Below, in pieces: positions 25,103 through 33,895 of a stretch of DNA of 64,000 nucleotides. Every line of letters begins with the position of its first letter. The stretch's first letter is position 1. The stretch lies in the NCBI GenBank assembly GCA_031379035.1, contig JANNEU010000329.1, forward strand, positions 13,850-77,849, written 5' to 3'. The DNA comes from JABFRJ01 sp031379035. Its GTDB lineage: Bacteria > Pseudomonadota > Alphaproteobacteria > Rhizobiales > Hyphomicrobiaceae. Made by a program: the position numbers and the translations under genes. A model generated the notes under the pieces. It was given only the letters and a program-made list of their open reading frames with translations, made no database searches and was not told where the DNA came from.

Positions 25103-26194
25103 GTGGCTAAGTCTAAAAAAGACAAATCCAACAAGCTGCACATCACGGTCATTGAAGGCGACGGTATTGGCCATGAGGTGGTGCCAGAGGGTATCCGCGT
25201 TCTTGAGGTCATCGGCCGCAAGTTCGACATCGCCTACAAATGGGAGCGCTACGACTGGAGCTGCGAGCGCTTCAAGAAAAAGGGTGCGATGATGCCGGCC
25301 GACGGCCTCAATCGCATCCGCGACAGCGATGCGATCTATCTCGGTGCTGTCGGCTTTCCGGGCGTCCCCGATCACGTTTCGCTCTGGGGCCTTTTGATCC
25401 CCATCCGCCGCGGCTTCCAGCAGTACATCAACTTGCGCCCTGTGCGCTTGTTCGAAGGCGTCACCTCCCCGCTGGCTAACCGCAAGCCGGGCGACATCGA
25501 CTACTGGATCGTGCGCGAGAATAACGAAGGCGAATACTCTTCCGTTGGTGGCCGCATGTTCGAAGGCACTGATCAAGAGTGCGCGATCCAGCAGGCGGTC
25601 TTCTCAAAGAAGGGCTGCGATCGCGTTATGCGCTACGCGTTCGAACTCGCCATGAAGCGCAAGCGGCGCGAGGTGACTAGCGCTACCAAGTCCAACGGCA
25701 TTTCGATCTCTATGCCCTATTGGGACGAGCGCTTTGCCGACGTGGCGACAGAATATCCCAAGGTCAAAACCAACCAGTTCCATATCGATATTTTGACCGC
25801 GCACCTGGTCCGCAACCCCCAGTGGTTCGATGTCATCGTCGGCTCGAACCTGTTCGGCGATATCTTGTCGGACTTGGGTCCGGCCACAACCGGAACCATC
25901 GCCATTGCGCCGGGTGGCAATATCAATCCGGAACGCGATTATCCGTCCATGTTTGAACCCGTGCACGGCTCGGCCCCTGATATCGCCGGCAAAGGCATCT
26001 CAAACCCCATTGGTCAGATCTGGTCCGGTGCCATGATGCTGGACCATCTCGGCCATCACGACGCCGCCAAAGCGATTGAACGGGCCATTGAGACCTTGTT
26101 CGCCAAGACCGACACCAGGACCCGCGACATGGGCGGGAAAGCCAGCTGCCGCGATATGGCAGATGCCGTTATCGACATCATCAAATCGCAGTAG
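25103..26194 (+). CDS. Tartrate / D-malate dehydrogenase-like (decarboxylating beta-hydroxyacid dehydrogenase)
   Basis: A 363-residue NAD-dependent enzyme of the isopropylmalate/isocitrate dehydrogenase family. The segments 'VIEGDGIGHEVVPEG' (about 15-29), 'IVRENNEGEYSSVGGRMFEG' (about 136-155), 'SNLFGDILSDLGP' with the metal-binding aspartates (about 250-262) and 'EPVHGSAPDIAGKG' are diagnostic. The 'NNEGEYSSVGGR' loop fits the tartrate dehydrogenase / D-malate dehydrogenase subgroup rather than LeuB or Icd. The start is GTG after GGATCTCC. The gene stands alone apart from the upstream doxX. Confidence 0.88.
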   Translation: MAKSKKDKSNKLHITVIEGDGIGHEVVPEGIRVLEVIGRKFDIAYKWERYDWSCERFKKKGAMMPADGLNRIRDSDAIYLGAVGFPGVPDHVSLWGLLIPIRRGFQQYINLRPVRLFEGVTSPLANRKPGDIDYWIVRENNEGEYSSVGGRMFEGTDQECAIQQAVFSKKGCDRVMRYAFELAMKRKRREVTSATKSNGISISMPYWDERFADVATEYPKVKTNQFHIDILTAHLVRNPQWFDVIVGSNLFGDILSDLGPATTGTIAIAPGGNINPERDYPSMFEPVHGSAPDIAGKGISNPIGQIWSGAMMLDHLGHHDAAKAIERAIETLFAKTDTRTRDMGGKASCRDMADAVIDIIKSQ

Positions 26195-26365
26195 ACGGGT
26201 AAAATGGGTCACAGCTGTGCCTTGAATATGGTTCAGAACCGGCCAATTGTACCCTGTGGGACTTTGCCCGTGGCGACGATGGCGTGGTTTCGGTAAGAGT
26301 GCAGCTCACCGAGTCGCGCCGTAGACCGTGCGGCGGCTTGCATGTCTTGCGCCTGAGGTGCCTGA

Positions 26366-28240
26366 ATGTCTGAGCACCAGTTTCCGCCACGTATAACAGT
26401 CTGCTGTGGCGGGGCCGGAAAAGTGCGGCTTGGGCTGCGTACTGCTGCTGCGACGGCGGTTGTCGGTGTGTCGCTGCTGACCGCGACCGCCCAAACGTCA
26501 CCGCCTGTCCCGGTCGCACCGCCCAAGGCGCAGGAAGCCGCGGCCGCGCTCCAACGCGGGGATATCGATCAGGCGCTGCTGCTTTACAATGCCGCGCTTG
26601 ACGATGCGTCCATCTCGAATGACCGGCGCGCGGTGCTGCTGACGGAGCGTGGCGTTGCGGCCATGAAACGGCGCAATTTCAAGGCCGCGCTGGAAGATTT
26701 TAACAAAGCCGCCGCTCTTTATCCCGAGTATGCCGCTGTCTACGTCAATCGTGGCAGTCTGTTGCTGATGCTTGGTCAGCCAGCAGACACCATTCGCGAG
26801 GCGATCAAGGACTTTGACCGCGCCATCTTGTTGTCTCCGTCATTGGCTGCGGCCTATGGCAATCGTGGTGCGGCCCACTTAAAACTTGGTGTCTATGACA
26901 CTGCTATTGCTGATTTTACTCGCGCTATCGAACTGCAACCGCAGAACCCGGCGGCCTTGAATGGGCGCGGTCGAGCACGCTTACTGGCTGGTCGCTCCCA
27001 CGCGGCCAGTCGCGATTTTTCGCGTGCTGTCACCATCAACCCCGGGTTCGCTCAAAGTTATAGAAACCGCGCCGAGAGCCACATGCGCCTTGGCGAGTAT
27101 CGCGAGGCGGCGGAAGATCTGAGCCGGGCGCTTGCTTTCGATGCGCGGCGCGTCGAGGACTACCTGGCACGTGGGCAGGCCTATCTTGCAGCTGATAATG
27201 CAACCGCAGCGCTCACTGACTTTTTAAAAGTGGTGGAACTTGATCCCAAGTCTGTGGACGGCTACATCGGGATGGGATTTGCCAAGGCACGTTCGGATGC
27301 GACTGAGGAAGCACTCAACGATCTTGCTCAAGCCATTGAGCTCGATCCTCGGTCCGCGCGCGGTTACGCTGTGCGCGCCTGGACATACCGGAAGCGCCAG
27401 CAGCCGGAACTCGGTGAAAAAGACGTTGAACGCGCGCTGCGCCTCGAACCGGTCAAAGCGGATGCTTTCTGGGCGCAAGGTGAGCTCAAGGAAGCGGCTG
27501 GCGAGAAAGACGCTGCAGTGGCAGCCTACTCCCGCGCGCTTGGGCTGGATATTCGCCATGTCGAATCATTGACCGCGCTTGCGCGGCTCGGCTTTCAGCC
27601 TCAACTTGAGGAGGCGTTGTTGCCGGCAGGTGGCGCTGAGGGTTGGAAGATCGTAGCGGTTGGCGATCAATTTACCAGTACGCACCCTCAGTTCCCAAAT
27701 CTCAGAGTACCGCTTGAAATGCTTGGGTCTGGGTCACCAAAAATTGTCTCATTCGAACGCCAGAAATCACCGTACGCTGGCTTTGGCGTGCTCCAGTTTA
27801 CCGCTGGCACGCTGCAAACCGGGCAAGGGCTTGAAACAGTCGAGGCTGCCGCAATCCTTGATCTGACGAACAGTGTCATCGTCGGGATGCCGGTCGCGAA
27901 ACTCGGAACGCGAGCCGCCACCTATGCATGGGCTGATAACAGGCTCACAGTGACCGGTGCCGACGGCCTGGTTGAGGCCGTTGCGCTGCGCGGAAAAATC
28001 GAGAGCCGGGAGCTGCCGCGTGGTGATGCGGCCGCAGCCGCTGTTGCGCCACGCCGCACGGAGGGCGGGTCGTCAACTGCGTCTGCGAAGTCTCAAGGGC
28101 CCGGGTCTCCGGCGTGGTCGCCGTGGAATCAGAACGGCTCTGGGAGTGGTTCGCAAAGCGGTCCGCGCGAAGCTTCCGCGCGGCCGCCCACCTCTCAGCG
28201 AAAGCCTAAGACCTTGTTCGATTTGTTGTTTGGTAACTGA
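26366..28240 (+). CDS. Tetratricopeptide-repeat protein, exported or membrane-anchored
   Basis: A 624-residue protein. A hydrophobic segment at about residues 22-45 ('GLRTAAATAVVGVSLLTATAQT') looks like a signal peptide or anchor after an unusual charged N-terminus with a 'CCGG' pair. Residues about 50-410 are at least nine TPR units, recognisable by repeated 'A...RG..Y...G....A..D...A..L.P' spacing (for example 'AYGNRGAAHLKLGVYDTAIA'). Residues about 425-540 form a separate beta-rich domain that I do not recognise, and the last 80 are a Ser/Gly/Pro-rich tail. It probably acts as a scaffold in the periplasm. Neighbours give no functional clue. Confidence 0.85.
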   Translation: MSEHQFPPRITVCCGGAGKVRLGLRTAAATAVVGVSLLTATAQTSPPVPVAPPKAQEAAAALQRGDIDQALLLYNAALDDASISNDRRAVLLTERGVAAMKRRNFKAALEDFNKAAALYPEYAAVYVNRGSLLLMLGQPADTIREAIKDFDRAILLSPSLAAAYGNRGAAHLKLGVYDTAIADFTRAIELQPQNPAALNGRGRARLLAGRSHAASRDFSRAVTINPGFAQSYRNRAESHMRLGEYREAAEDLSRALAFDARRVEDYLARGQAYLAADNATAALTDFLKVVELDPKSVDGYIGMGFAKARSDATEEALNDLAQAIELDPRSARGYAVRAWTYRKRQQPELGEKDVERALRLEPVKADAFWAQGELKEAAGEKDAAVAAYSRALGLDIRHVESLTALARLGFQPQLEEALLPAGGAEGWKIVAVGDQFTSTHPQFPNLRVPLEMLGSGSPKIVSFERQKSPYAGFGVLQFTAGTLQTGQGLETVEAAAILDLTNSVIVGMPVAKLGTRAATYAWADNRLTVTGADGLVEAVALRGKIESRELPRGDAAAAAVAPRRTEGGSSTASAKSQGPGSPAWSPWNQNGSGSGSQSGPREASARPPTSQRKPKTLFDLLFGN

Positions 28241-28376
28241 TGGCAACCAGCCGTTCAGGCGGCTGACGGCCCTTGATCGCCCCGCATCCGTCGTCGATTT
28301 GCCCTTGCGCAAGCTGTGCGTTCCGCATACTTAAGCGCGTCGCGGCCGACCCATAAGGCCAACTGATCACCGACAC

Positions 28377-28452
<76 letters not shown>

Positions 28453-28570
28453 CTTTTTTGCGACCAAAAAGCGCGCCAAACACAACTTTGAGAGCTATTA
28501 CCGCTCGGGCTGCCGGATACCTGGTGCGGATGTCATTGTTCAGTTTGCTTTCATTGAGTGGTGTGGACTT

Positions 28571-28617
28571 GGCAGGTTGTCAGGTCGCCGTCACGACGGG
28601 TAGCCTGACCCTCTGCC
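28571..28617 (+). promoter_or_regulatory. Stem-loop in the leader of the TauD-family gene
   Basis: GGCAG (28571-28575) pairs with CTGCC (28613-28617), and GTCAGG (28579-28584) pairs with CCTGAC (28604-28609), separated by a 3x3 internal loop. The structure lies 37 bp before the start codon at 28655, in the 202-bp gap 28453-28654. It may be a leader RNA element or a transcription-factor target. It does not match a riboswitch class that I know. Confidence 0.5.
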
Positions 28618-28654
28618 GTGGCGCACGACCGCGTCCTTTTTGTGGGGCCAAGAC

Positions 28655-29713
28655 ATGACAGCAATTGCGGCCTTACCTCCAAGCCTGATCGACATTCCGT
28701 CCGCATGGAGGGGAGAGGCAATGGCCGCTCACCCTGAGCGCTGGGTGGTCGAGCTTTCCGCCGCTGACGTTGCAGAACTAGAGACTGCCGCCGCCAAGTT
28801 CCTGGCCGGTACAAAAGAAATTGGTGAGATCACGAAGCAGAAGTTCCCGCTGCCAAGATTCGGCGAGCATCTGGAATCGCTCAGGGAGACCCTGATCAGG
28901 GGCATCGGTTTTGAAGTGCTGCGCGGTTTACCGGTCGCGCACTATAGCCAGGAGATGACGGCGACGATTTTTTGCGGCATCGGTGCCCACTTAGGCTCCG
29001 CACGGTCGCAGAATGCCATGGGCCACATTCTCGGTCACGTGCGCGACATTGGCGCTGATGCCAGTAACCCGAACACGCGCATCTACCAGACGGCTCAGCG
29101 GCAAACATTTCATACGGATTCGACAGACGTCGTTGGTCTTTTGTGCATTCGTGAGGCGATGGAAGGGGGCAAATCGCTGCTGGTCAGCACAACGACGGTC
29201 TACAATGAGATGCGGCGTCAGCGCCCGGACTTAGTGGCTTTGTTGTTTGAACCGATTGCCACGGATCGGCGCGGTGAAGTGCCGGAAGGCCAGAAGCCTT
29301 TTTTTGAAATACCTGTTCTGAACTGGCATGCGGGCTTTCTAACCGGCATTTATCAACGCCAGTATGTTGATAGCGCCCAGCGATTCCCTGATGCGCTACG
29401 CTTGACACCGGCCCATGTCGAAGCGCTCGATCTGTTCGACACTTTGGCAAACGATCCGTGTCTCCACTTCGGCATGCAGCTGCAGCCTGGTGATATGCAG
29501 TTTGTTTACAATCACGCGCTGCTGCACGACCGAACATCGTTTCGCGATTGGCCTGACGCGCGGCAAAAAAGACATCTGCTGCGGCTTTGGCTTTCCGTTC
29601 CAGATGACCGGCCTTTGCCCGACTGTTTCAAACAGCGCTACGGGTCCATCGAGATTGGCAACCGCGGCGGTATCATCACCAAAGGCACCAAGCTGCACGT
29701 GCCGTTGGACTAA
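28655..29713 (+). CDS. TauD/TfdA-family 2-oxoglutarate dioxygenase
   Basis: A 352-residue Fe(II)/2-oxoglutarate dioxygenase. The HxD iron motif is in 'QTFHTDSTDVVGLL' (about residues 148-161). The distal His is in 'YNHALLHDRTSFRDW' (about 284-298). The 2-oxoglutarate arginine is in 'KRHLLRLWLSVP' (about 304-315). Family members release sulfite from taurine or oxidise other small acids or amines; the 'FHTD' and 'LRLWLS' context is closer to the broad TauD group than to true TauD. The ATG at 28655 follows GGGGCCAAG. It stands alone, with a structured leader and a tRNA upstream. Confidence 0.87.
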   Translation: MTAIAALPPSLIDIPSAWRGEAMAAHPERWVVELSAADVAELETAAAKFLAGTKEIGEITKQKFPLPRFGEHLESLRETLIRGIGFEVLRGLPVAHYSQEMTATIFCGIGAHLGSARSQNAMGHILGHVRDIGADASNPNTRIYQTAQRQTFHTDSTDVVGLLCIREAMEGGKSLLVSTTTVYNEMRRQRPDLVALLFEPIATDRRGEVPEGQKPFFEIPVLNWHAGFLTGIYQRQYVDSAQRFPDALRLTPAHVEALDLFDTLANDPCLHFGMQLQPGDMQFVYNHALLHDRTSFRDWPDARQKRHLLRLWLSVPDDRPLPDCFKQRYGSIEIGNRGGIITKGTKLHVPLD

Positions 29714-29732
29714 ACCTCTCACAACGGCGCGG

Positions 29733-30215
29733 CTACCCGTTCTTGTCGCCACGCATTAGCCGCGCCTTGTCGCGCTGCCAGTCGCGTTTGGCGGCGTCGG
29801 CGCGGCGGTCGTGCAGTTTCTTGCCCTTGGCCAGCCCGAGTTTGAGCTTCGCCCGGCCGCGTGCGTTGAAATAGATCTCCAGCGGGATCAGCGTCATCCC
29901 CTCGCGATCGACGGCGCTGGCCAGTTTGACAATTTCGCGGGCTTTCAGAAGCAGCGGCCTTGGCCGCCGCGGGGTGTGCTGGAAAAATGGACCGGCCATT
30001 TTGTATTCGGGGATGTAGGAATTAATCAGCACGATGCCGCCATTTTCGGAGGCTGCATAGCTCTCGGCGATGTTGGCATGCCCCAGCCGCAGTGACTTCA
30101 CTTCCGTTCCCGTTAGCGACAGGCCGGCTTCGAACACGGCCTCGATGAAGTATTCATGCCGTGCCTTGCGGTTCTCGGCGACGATCTTGTGATCGGGGTC
30201 TTTTTTAGGGGCCAT
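29733..30215 (-). CDS. smpB: SsrA-binding protein SmpB
   Basis: A 160-residue tmRNA-binding protein needed for trans-translation, which rescues ribosomes stalled on broken messages. Conserved parts are 'IVAENRKARHEYFIEAVFEAGL' (about 11-32, strand beta1), 'LTGTEVKSLR' (about 34-43), 'YIPEYKMAGPF' and the basic C-terminal tail 'KGKKLHDRRADAAKRDWQRDKARL' that inserts in the mRNA channel. The tmRNA gene itself is not in the window. Confidence 0.97.
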   Translation of the reverse strand: MAPKKDPDHKIVAENRKARHEYFIEAVFEAGLSLTGTEVKSLRLGHANIAESYAASENGGIVLINSYIPEYKMAGPFFQHTPRRPRPLLLKAREIVKLASAVDREGMTLIPLEIYFNARGRAKLKLGLAKGKKLHDRRADAAKRDWQRDKARLMRGDKNG

Positions 30216-30362
30216 TGCTCGTATCCTTGCAGCGCCGGGTCATCGCGCAGCAGGGCGCAACAGTCAATGTAGAGGAACGGTCGGCGGAGGCCTGTATTGT
30301 GCCGCAATTGTGCGTTGAGAGCTTCACAGCTGCGCATCAGGGCAATGCCCGAGGGAGTAGGC

Positions 30363-30941
30363 ATGAAAGTTCTGGCCCAAGCGATCCTCGGGGCGACCGT
30401 GCTGGCATCACTCATTGGTGTGTCCGTTGTGCCAGTTACAGCTGCCAAAGCCGTCAGCATGGCTGCGTGCTTTGCAGATCTTGAGCGCGGAACTGCGAGG
30501 GATATCGTCTGCGAATTCCCCCTCCAGCCGTCGCCTGCTGAGCGCGCCGAGATGGAAAAGCAGACCAGCGGTTATCTCAAGGACGCCACCTGTGTGGTTT
30601 CCATCCGCATTGCCCGTGCCCTGGTCACAGCCGCTATTGAGACGCCGGACACCCAGTTCCAGGCCCCACCACAGCCGGTCGCCTGCAAAGTGACGATGCC
30701 TGGCAAAGCCGGAGATACCATCATGGATGTTACCGGAACCTTTGCACCTAAGGTCACCATAAAGGGCGGCAGCGCAGTGGAGGCCACTCCTGGATTGGGC
30801 GACGTGAAGGGTGTTTCCCGCATCATGTCCTGGCCAGCGGTTGCCTACATCAACCGGGCCGGCTTCTTGCGCGAGGGCATGCTGAGGACCGTCAATGCCT
30901 GGATGGCGCATTTGCGCATGGCCAAGGCGAAACAGGGCTGA
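30363..30941 (+). CDS. Small secreted hypothetical protein
   Basis: A 192-residue protein with a Sec signal peptide ('AILGATVLASLIGVSVVPVTAAKA', about residues 6-29). The mature part has about four cysteines (in 'AACFADL', 'DIVCEFPL', 'DATCVVSI', 'PVACKVTM') that could form two disulfides. It ends in a hydrophilic helix 'NAWMAHLRMAKAKQG'. I do not recognise the family. The ATG at 30363 has a GAGGGAG ribosome binding site; the longer frame back to 30297 is unlikely. It diverges from smpB. Confidence 0.78.
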   Translation: MKVLAQAILGATVLASLIGVSVVPVTAAKAVSMAACFADLERGTARDIVCEFPLQPSPAERAEMEKQTSGYLKDATCVVSIRIARALVTAAIETPDTQFQAPPQPVACKVTMPGKAGDTIMDVTGTFAPKVTIKGGSAVEATPGLGDVKGVSRIMSWPAVAYINRAGFLREGMLRTVNAWMAHLRMAKAKQG

Positions 30942-31068
30942 AGTGTCGCGCAGCCGTGCCAGGGCGGCAGGACTGATTGTGGTGTCACTTACTTTGAACA
31001 GAGATTTCTTGTTAGCGGCCTGGAAAAATCCACAAAATCAGCTTATGTAAGAAATGCAGGGCTGCGGG

Positions 31069-31224
31069 GTGCGTCGCCGCATATTGACCCGGGGGCCTAT
31101 AAAACTCGCATGGGAGCTGTCCCTGACCGGAGCCGTGGTTCCGGACATATGGCGCCCACCTTACTACTGTAGGGACCACGCGGGATCAAAAGCCGGTACG
31201 CCCACTGCGGCTCTGCACTTTTTT
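31069..31224 (+). ncRNA. ssrS: Structured RNA, candidate 6S RNA
   Basis: About 156 nt that fold into one long interrupted hairpin. Closing stem: GTGC (31069-31072) with GCAC (31215-31218), then GCCGCA (31076-31081) with TGCGGC (31206-31211). Next: ACC-GG (31087-31092) with CCGGT (31193-31197). Upper stem: 31105-31112 with 31177-31184. Apical stem: GTCCCT (31119-31124) with AGGGAC (31171-31176). A terminal hairpin CCGGA/TCCGG spans 31127-31144. A six-T run (31219-31224) follows the closing stem, as in an intrinsic terminator. Length, closing stem and large internal loops fit 6S RNA, which binds the RNA polymerase housekeeping holoenzyme. The family assignment is by architecture, not by a covariance model. 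It fills most of the 293-bp gap 30942-31234. Confidence 0.55.
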
Positions 31225-31234
31225 CGTGGTGGCA

Positions 31235-32593
31235 TCAGTCAGTCAGAACTCGCCGCAGGACGCGGCCATAGGCCGATGCGATTGCGCTTCGCCCGATATG
31301 GTGCCCGGCCTCCACAACGCGCTGTCCGTGGACGTACACGCAATCCACTGCAACCGTCTGCGCAAAGATCCAGGCATCGAGCAGGCCGTCTTGTGACGGC
31401 AATGGCCAGTCAGCCTCCCGTGACCGTAATGTCATCAGGTTGGCAGGCGCACCTACTGCAAACCCGCTTTGCGCACCAACGGCCTGTGCACCACCCGTCA
31501 AGGCCGCGTCGAACAGCGCGCGTCCGGTTGAGCCGCCCGGCTGTGCCAGCACATTGCGGGCCCGCAGCGTCAACCGCTGCCCGTACTCCAACAGCCGCAG
31601 CTCGCTGGCTGCGCCAATCTCCGCGTTTTGATCTGTCCCAATGCCATAGCGGCCGCTGACCGCCGCAAAGGAGAGTGCTGGAAACACACCATCGCCGAGG
31701 TTTGCTTCAGTGAGGGGGCAAAGGCCCGCCACAGCGCCACTGGCAGCCAAGGCCACTGTTTCAGGTTCAGTCATGTGTGTTGCATGGATCAGACACCAGC
31801 GATGATCAACCGGCTGGTTGGCCAGCAGCCATTGGACCGGCCGTTGCCCCGACCACGCGAGGCAATCGTCTACCTCTTTGGTCTGCTCGGCCACGTGGAT
31901 ATGGATCGGGCCACCGTCTGCCAACGCAATAGTTGCGTTGAGATCATCCGGCGTGACTGCGCGCAATGAGTGCGGTGCCACGCCGAGGACGGCGCTGGGT
32001 AATCCGGCGATGGCGGTGCGTGAAGCCTCGTGTAGCCGTTCGTATTGATCGCGCGTGGTGACGAACCGTCGCTGCCCTTCGGTTGCCGGCTGACTGCCAA
32101 AGCCGCCCGTCGCATAGCGCACAGGCAGCAACGTTAACCCGATGCCGGTTGCTTGCGCCGCCGCTGCAATGCGCACGGCCATCTCGGCAACGTTCGTGTA
32201 TGTGTTTCCGTCGCGATCATGATGCAGATAGTGGAACTCGCCGACGCGCACGAAACCAGCTTCCAGCATTTCCACGTAGGCCATCGCGGCAATGGCCTCG
32301 ACGTCATCCGGGCTCAGCGTCAGCGCTGTCCGGTACATCAAATCGCGCCAGCTCCAGAAGGTATCCGAACCAGCGCCGCGCGTTTCCGTGCGGCCCGCCA
32401 TGATGCGCTGAAAGGCATGGCTATGGAGATTGCAGAGGCCCGGCAAAATTACCGCATGACGCTCGTCGCCGGCGGCAGCTGGCACGCCGGTCGACACCTT
32501 TGTGATCGCGCCATTGGCCACTTCGATCCGCACGTCGTGATGCCAGCCGTCAGCGAGCAGGGCATGTGTGGCATGCAGCATAGTGGGGGGCAT
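31235..32593 (-). CDS. hutF: Formiminoglutamate deiminase HutF
   Basis: A 452-residue metal-dependent amidohydrolase. It converts N-formimino-L-glutamate to N-formyl-L-glutamate and ammonia in the five-step histidine pathway. The metal site begins with 'LPGLCNLHSHAFQRIMAGR' (about 49-67). The pattern 'FWSWRDLMYR', 'EFHYLHHDRDG' (about 119-129), 'HIHVAEQTKEVDDC' and 'LIHATHMTEPE' is that of HutF rather than guanine deaminase. The ATG at 32593 starts directly at the first strand; the longer frame would run through the hutI promoter. It is divergent from hutI, with a HutC-type operator in the 78-bp gap between them. Confidence 0.93.
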   Translation of the reverse strand: MPPTMLHATHALLADGWHHDVRIEVANGAITKVSTGVPAAAGDERHAVILPGLCNLHSHAFQRIMAGRTETRGAGSDTFWSWRDLMYRTALTLSPDDVEAIAAMAYVEMLEAGFVRVGEFHYLHHDRDGNTYTNVAEMAVRIAAAAQATGIGLTLLPVRYATGGFGSQPATEGQRRFVTTRDQYERLHEASRTAIAGLPSAVLGVAPHSLRAVTPDDLNATIALADGGPIHIHVAEQTKEVDDCLAWSGQRPVQWLLANQPVDHRWCLIHATHMTEPETVALAASGAVAGLCPLTEANLGDGVFPALSFAAVSGRYGIGTDQNAEIGAASELRLLEYGQRLTLRARNVLAQPGGSTGRALFDAALTGGAQAVGAQSGFAVGAPANLMTLRSREADWPLPSQDGLLDAWIFAQTVAVDCVYVHGQRVVEAGHHIGRSAIASAYGRVLRRVLTD

Positions 32594-32607
32594 CACGAAG
32601 GTCCGTC

Positions 32608-32638
32608 TTGCAGCGGGGTCGATTATGTCTATACAATA
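32608..32638 (+). promoter_or_regulatory. hutI promoter with HutC-type operator (hutF/hutI intergenic)
   Basis: A sigma-70-like promoter reads TTGCAG (32608-32613), a 16-bp spacer, then TATACA (32630-32635). The 12-mer TTATGTCTATAC (32623-32634) overlaps the -10 element. The identical 12-mer lies in the same relation to the -10 box of the hutC promoter. TGTATA-GACA-like sites are the known targets of GntR-family HutC repressors. Because the gap is only 78 bp, a bound repressor would block both hutI and hutF. Confidence 0.8.
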
Positions 32639-32671
32639 ACCGGATCCTGCACCAGAGGAGCTGAGTGCGCC

Positions 32672-33895
32672 ATGGCCGGTTCTGACGCGCAACACACACT
32701 CTATCGCAACGCGCGGCTTGCGACGATGCGGGCGGATGCGCCGGGATTGGGGATTGTCGAAAAGGGTGCCATCGCCGCTCGCGCGGGGCGGATTATTTTT
32801 GCGGGGCCAGAGGCCGAACTGCCGGCAGAGGCTTCGCGCGGCGCTGAGTTAGTTGACTGCGGTGGCCGCTGGATTACGCCGGGCTTGATCGATTGCCACA
32901 CGCATCTCGTGTACGGCGGCGACCGCGCGCACGAGTTTGAGCGGCGGCTTGCTGGGGCTAGTTACGAGGAAATCGCCCGGTCAGGCGGTGGCATCGTGTC
33001 ATCCGTCAAGGCCACGCGCGCGGCTAGCGAGGCCGAACTTGTCGCGCAATCTCTCCCGCGCCTTGACGCGCTGCTCGCCGAAGGCGTCACGACGATTGAG
33101 ATCAAGTCCGGCTACGGGCTCGACACGTCAACGGAAGCCAAGCAGCTGCGTGCGGCCCGCGCGCTGGGGGGGAAGCGGCCGGTCTCGGTCTTTACAACTT
33201 TCCTTGGACCGCACGCCCTGCCGCCGGAGGCGAACGGCGACAAGGTCGCGTTCATGACCAAGGTCATTGACGAGATGTTGCCGGTGATCGCGGGCGACGG
33301 CCTCGCCGATGCAGTTGATGCCTTCTGCGAGGGCATTGCGTTTGCACCGGACGAGGTGGCGCGGTTCTTCACGGCCGCGCACGCGCTCCGTCTGCCGGTG
33401 AAGCTGCATGCCGACCAGTTGTCCAACCTCGGCGGCGCAGCCTTGGCTGCACGCTTTGGCGCACTGTCAGCTGATCATCTTGAGTACACAGACGCAGCTG
33501 GCGCGGCAGCCTTAGCCAAAGCAGGCACCGTTGCGGTCATTCTTCCTGGCGCGTTCTATTTCATCCGCGAAACACAGCGGCCGCCGATTGAGCTGTTCCG
33601 CGAGCACGGGGTGCCGATGGCCGTTGCCACTGATTGCAATCCAGGCACATCACCGCTGACGTCGCTGCTGCTGACGATGAATATGTCGGCCACGCTGTTT
33701 CGCATGACAGTGGATGAGTGCTTGCTCGGCGTGACACGTCATGCAGCGCAGGCGCTGGGCCTGCTGCACGACCGCGGCACGCTCGAAGCCGGAAAATGGG
33801 GCGATCTCGCGATCTGGGACATCGAGCGACCAGCAGAGTTAGTCTATCGATTGGGCTTCAACCCGCTGCATGCGCGCGTCTGGAGGGGACAATGA
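32672..33895 (+). CDS. hutI: Imidazolonepropionase HutI
   Basis: A 407-residue cytosolic amidohydrolase that opens the ring of 4-imidazolone-5-propanoate to give N-formiminoglutamate. Marks in order are 'WITPGLIDCHTHLVYGGDR' with the HxH metal motif (about 70-88), 'EIKSGYGLDT' (about 143-152), 'LPVKLHADQLSN' (about 239-250), 'SADHLEYTD' and 'VATDCNPGTSP' with the metal Asp (about 317-327). The ATG at 32672 follows a GAGGAG ribosome binding site. The frame is open far upstream but that part is antisense to hutF. The stop overlaps the hutH start (ATGA). Confidence 0.95.
   Translation: MAGSDAQHTLYRNARLATMRADAPGLGIVEKGAIAARAGRIIFAGPEAELPAEASRGAELVDCGGRWITPGLIDCHTHLVYGGDRAHEFERRLAGASYEEIARSGGGIVSSVKATRAASEAELVAQSLPRLDALLAEGVTTIEIKSGYGLDTSTEAKQLRAARALGGKRPVSVFTTFLGPHALPPEANGDKVAFMTKVIDEMLPVIAGDGLADAVDAFCEGIAFAPDEVARFFTAAHALRLPVKLHADQLSNLGGAALAARFGALSADHLEYTDAAGAAALAKAGTVAVILPGAFYFIRETQRPPIELFREHGVPMAVATDCNPGTSPLTSLLLTMNMSATLFRMTVDECLLGVTRHAAQALGLLHDRGTLEAGKWGDLAIWDIERPAELVYRLGFNPLHARVWRGQ

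Noticed and set aside
31069..31224. SRP RNA or a tmRNA piece, suggested by the neighbouring smpB
   Set aside because: The SRP tetraloop region GGAAG with its flanks is missing, and there are no tRNA-like ends with CCA or a tag reading frame.
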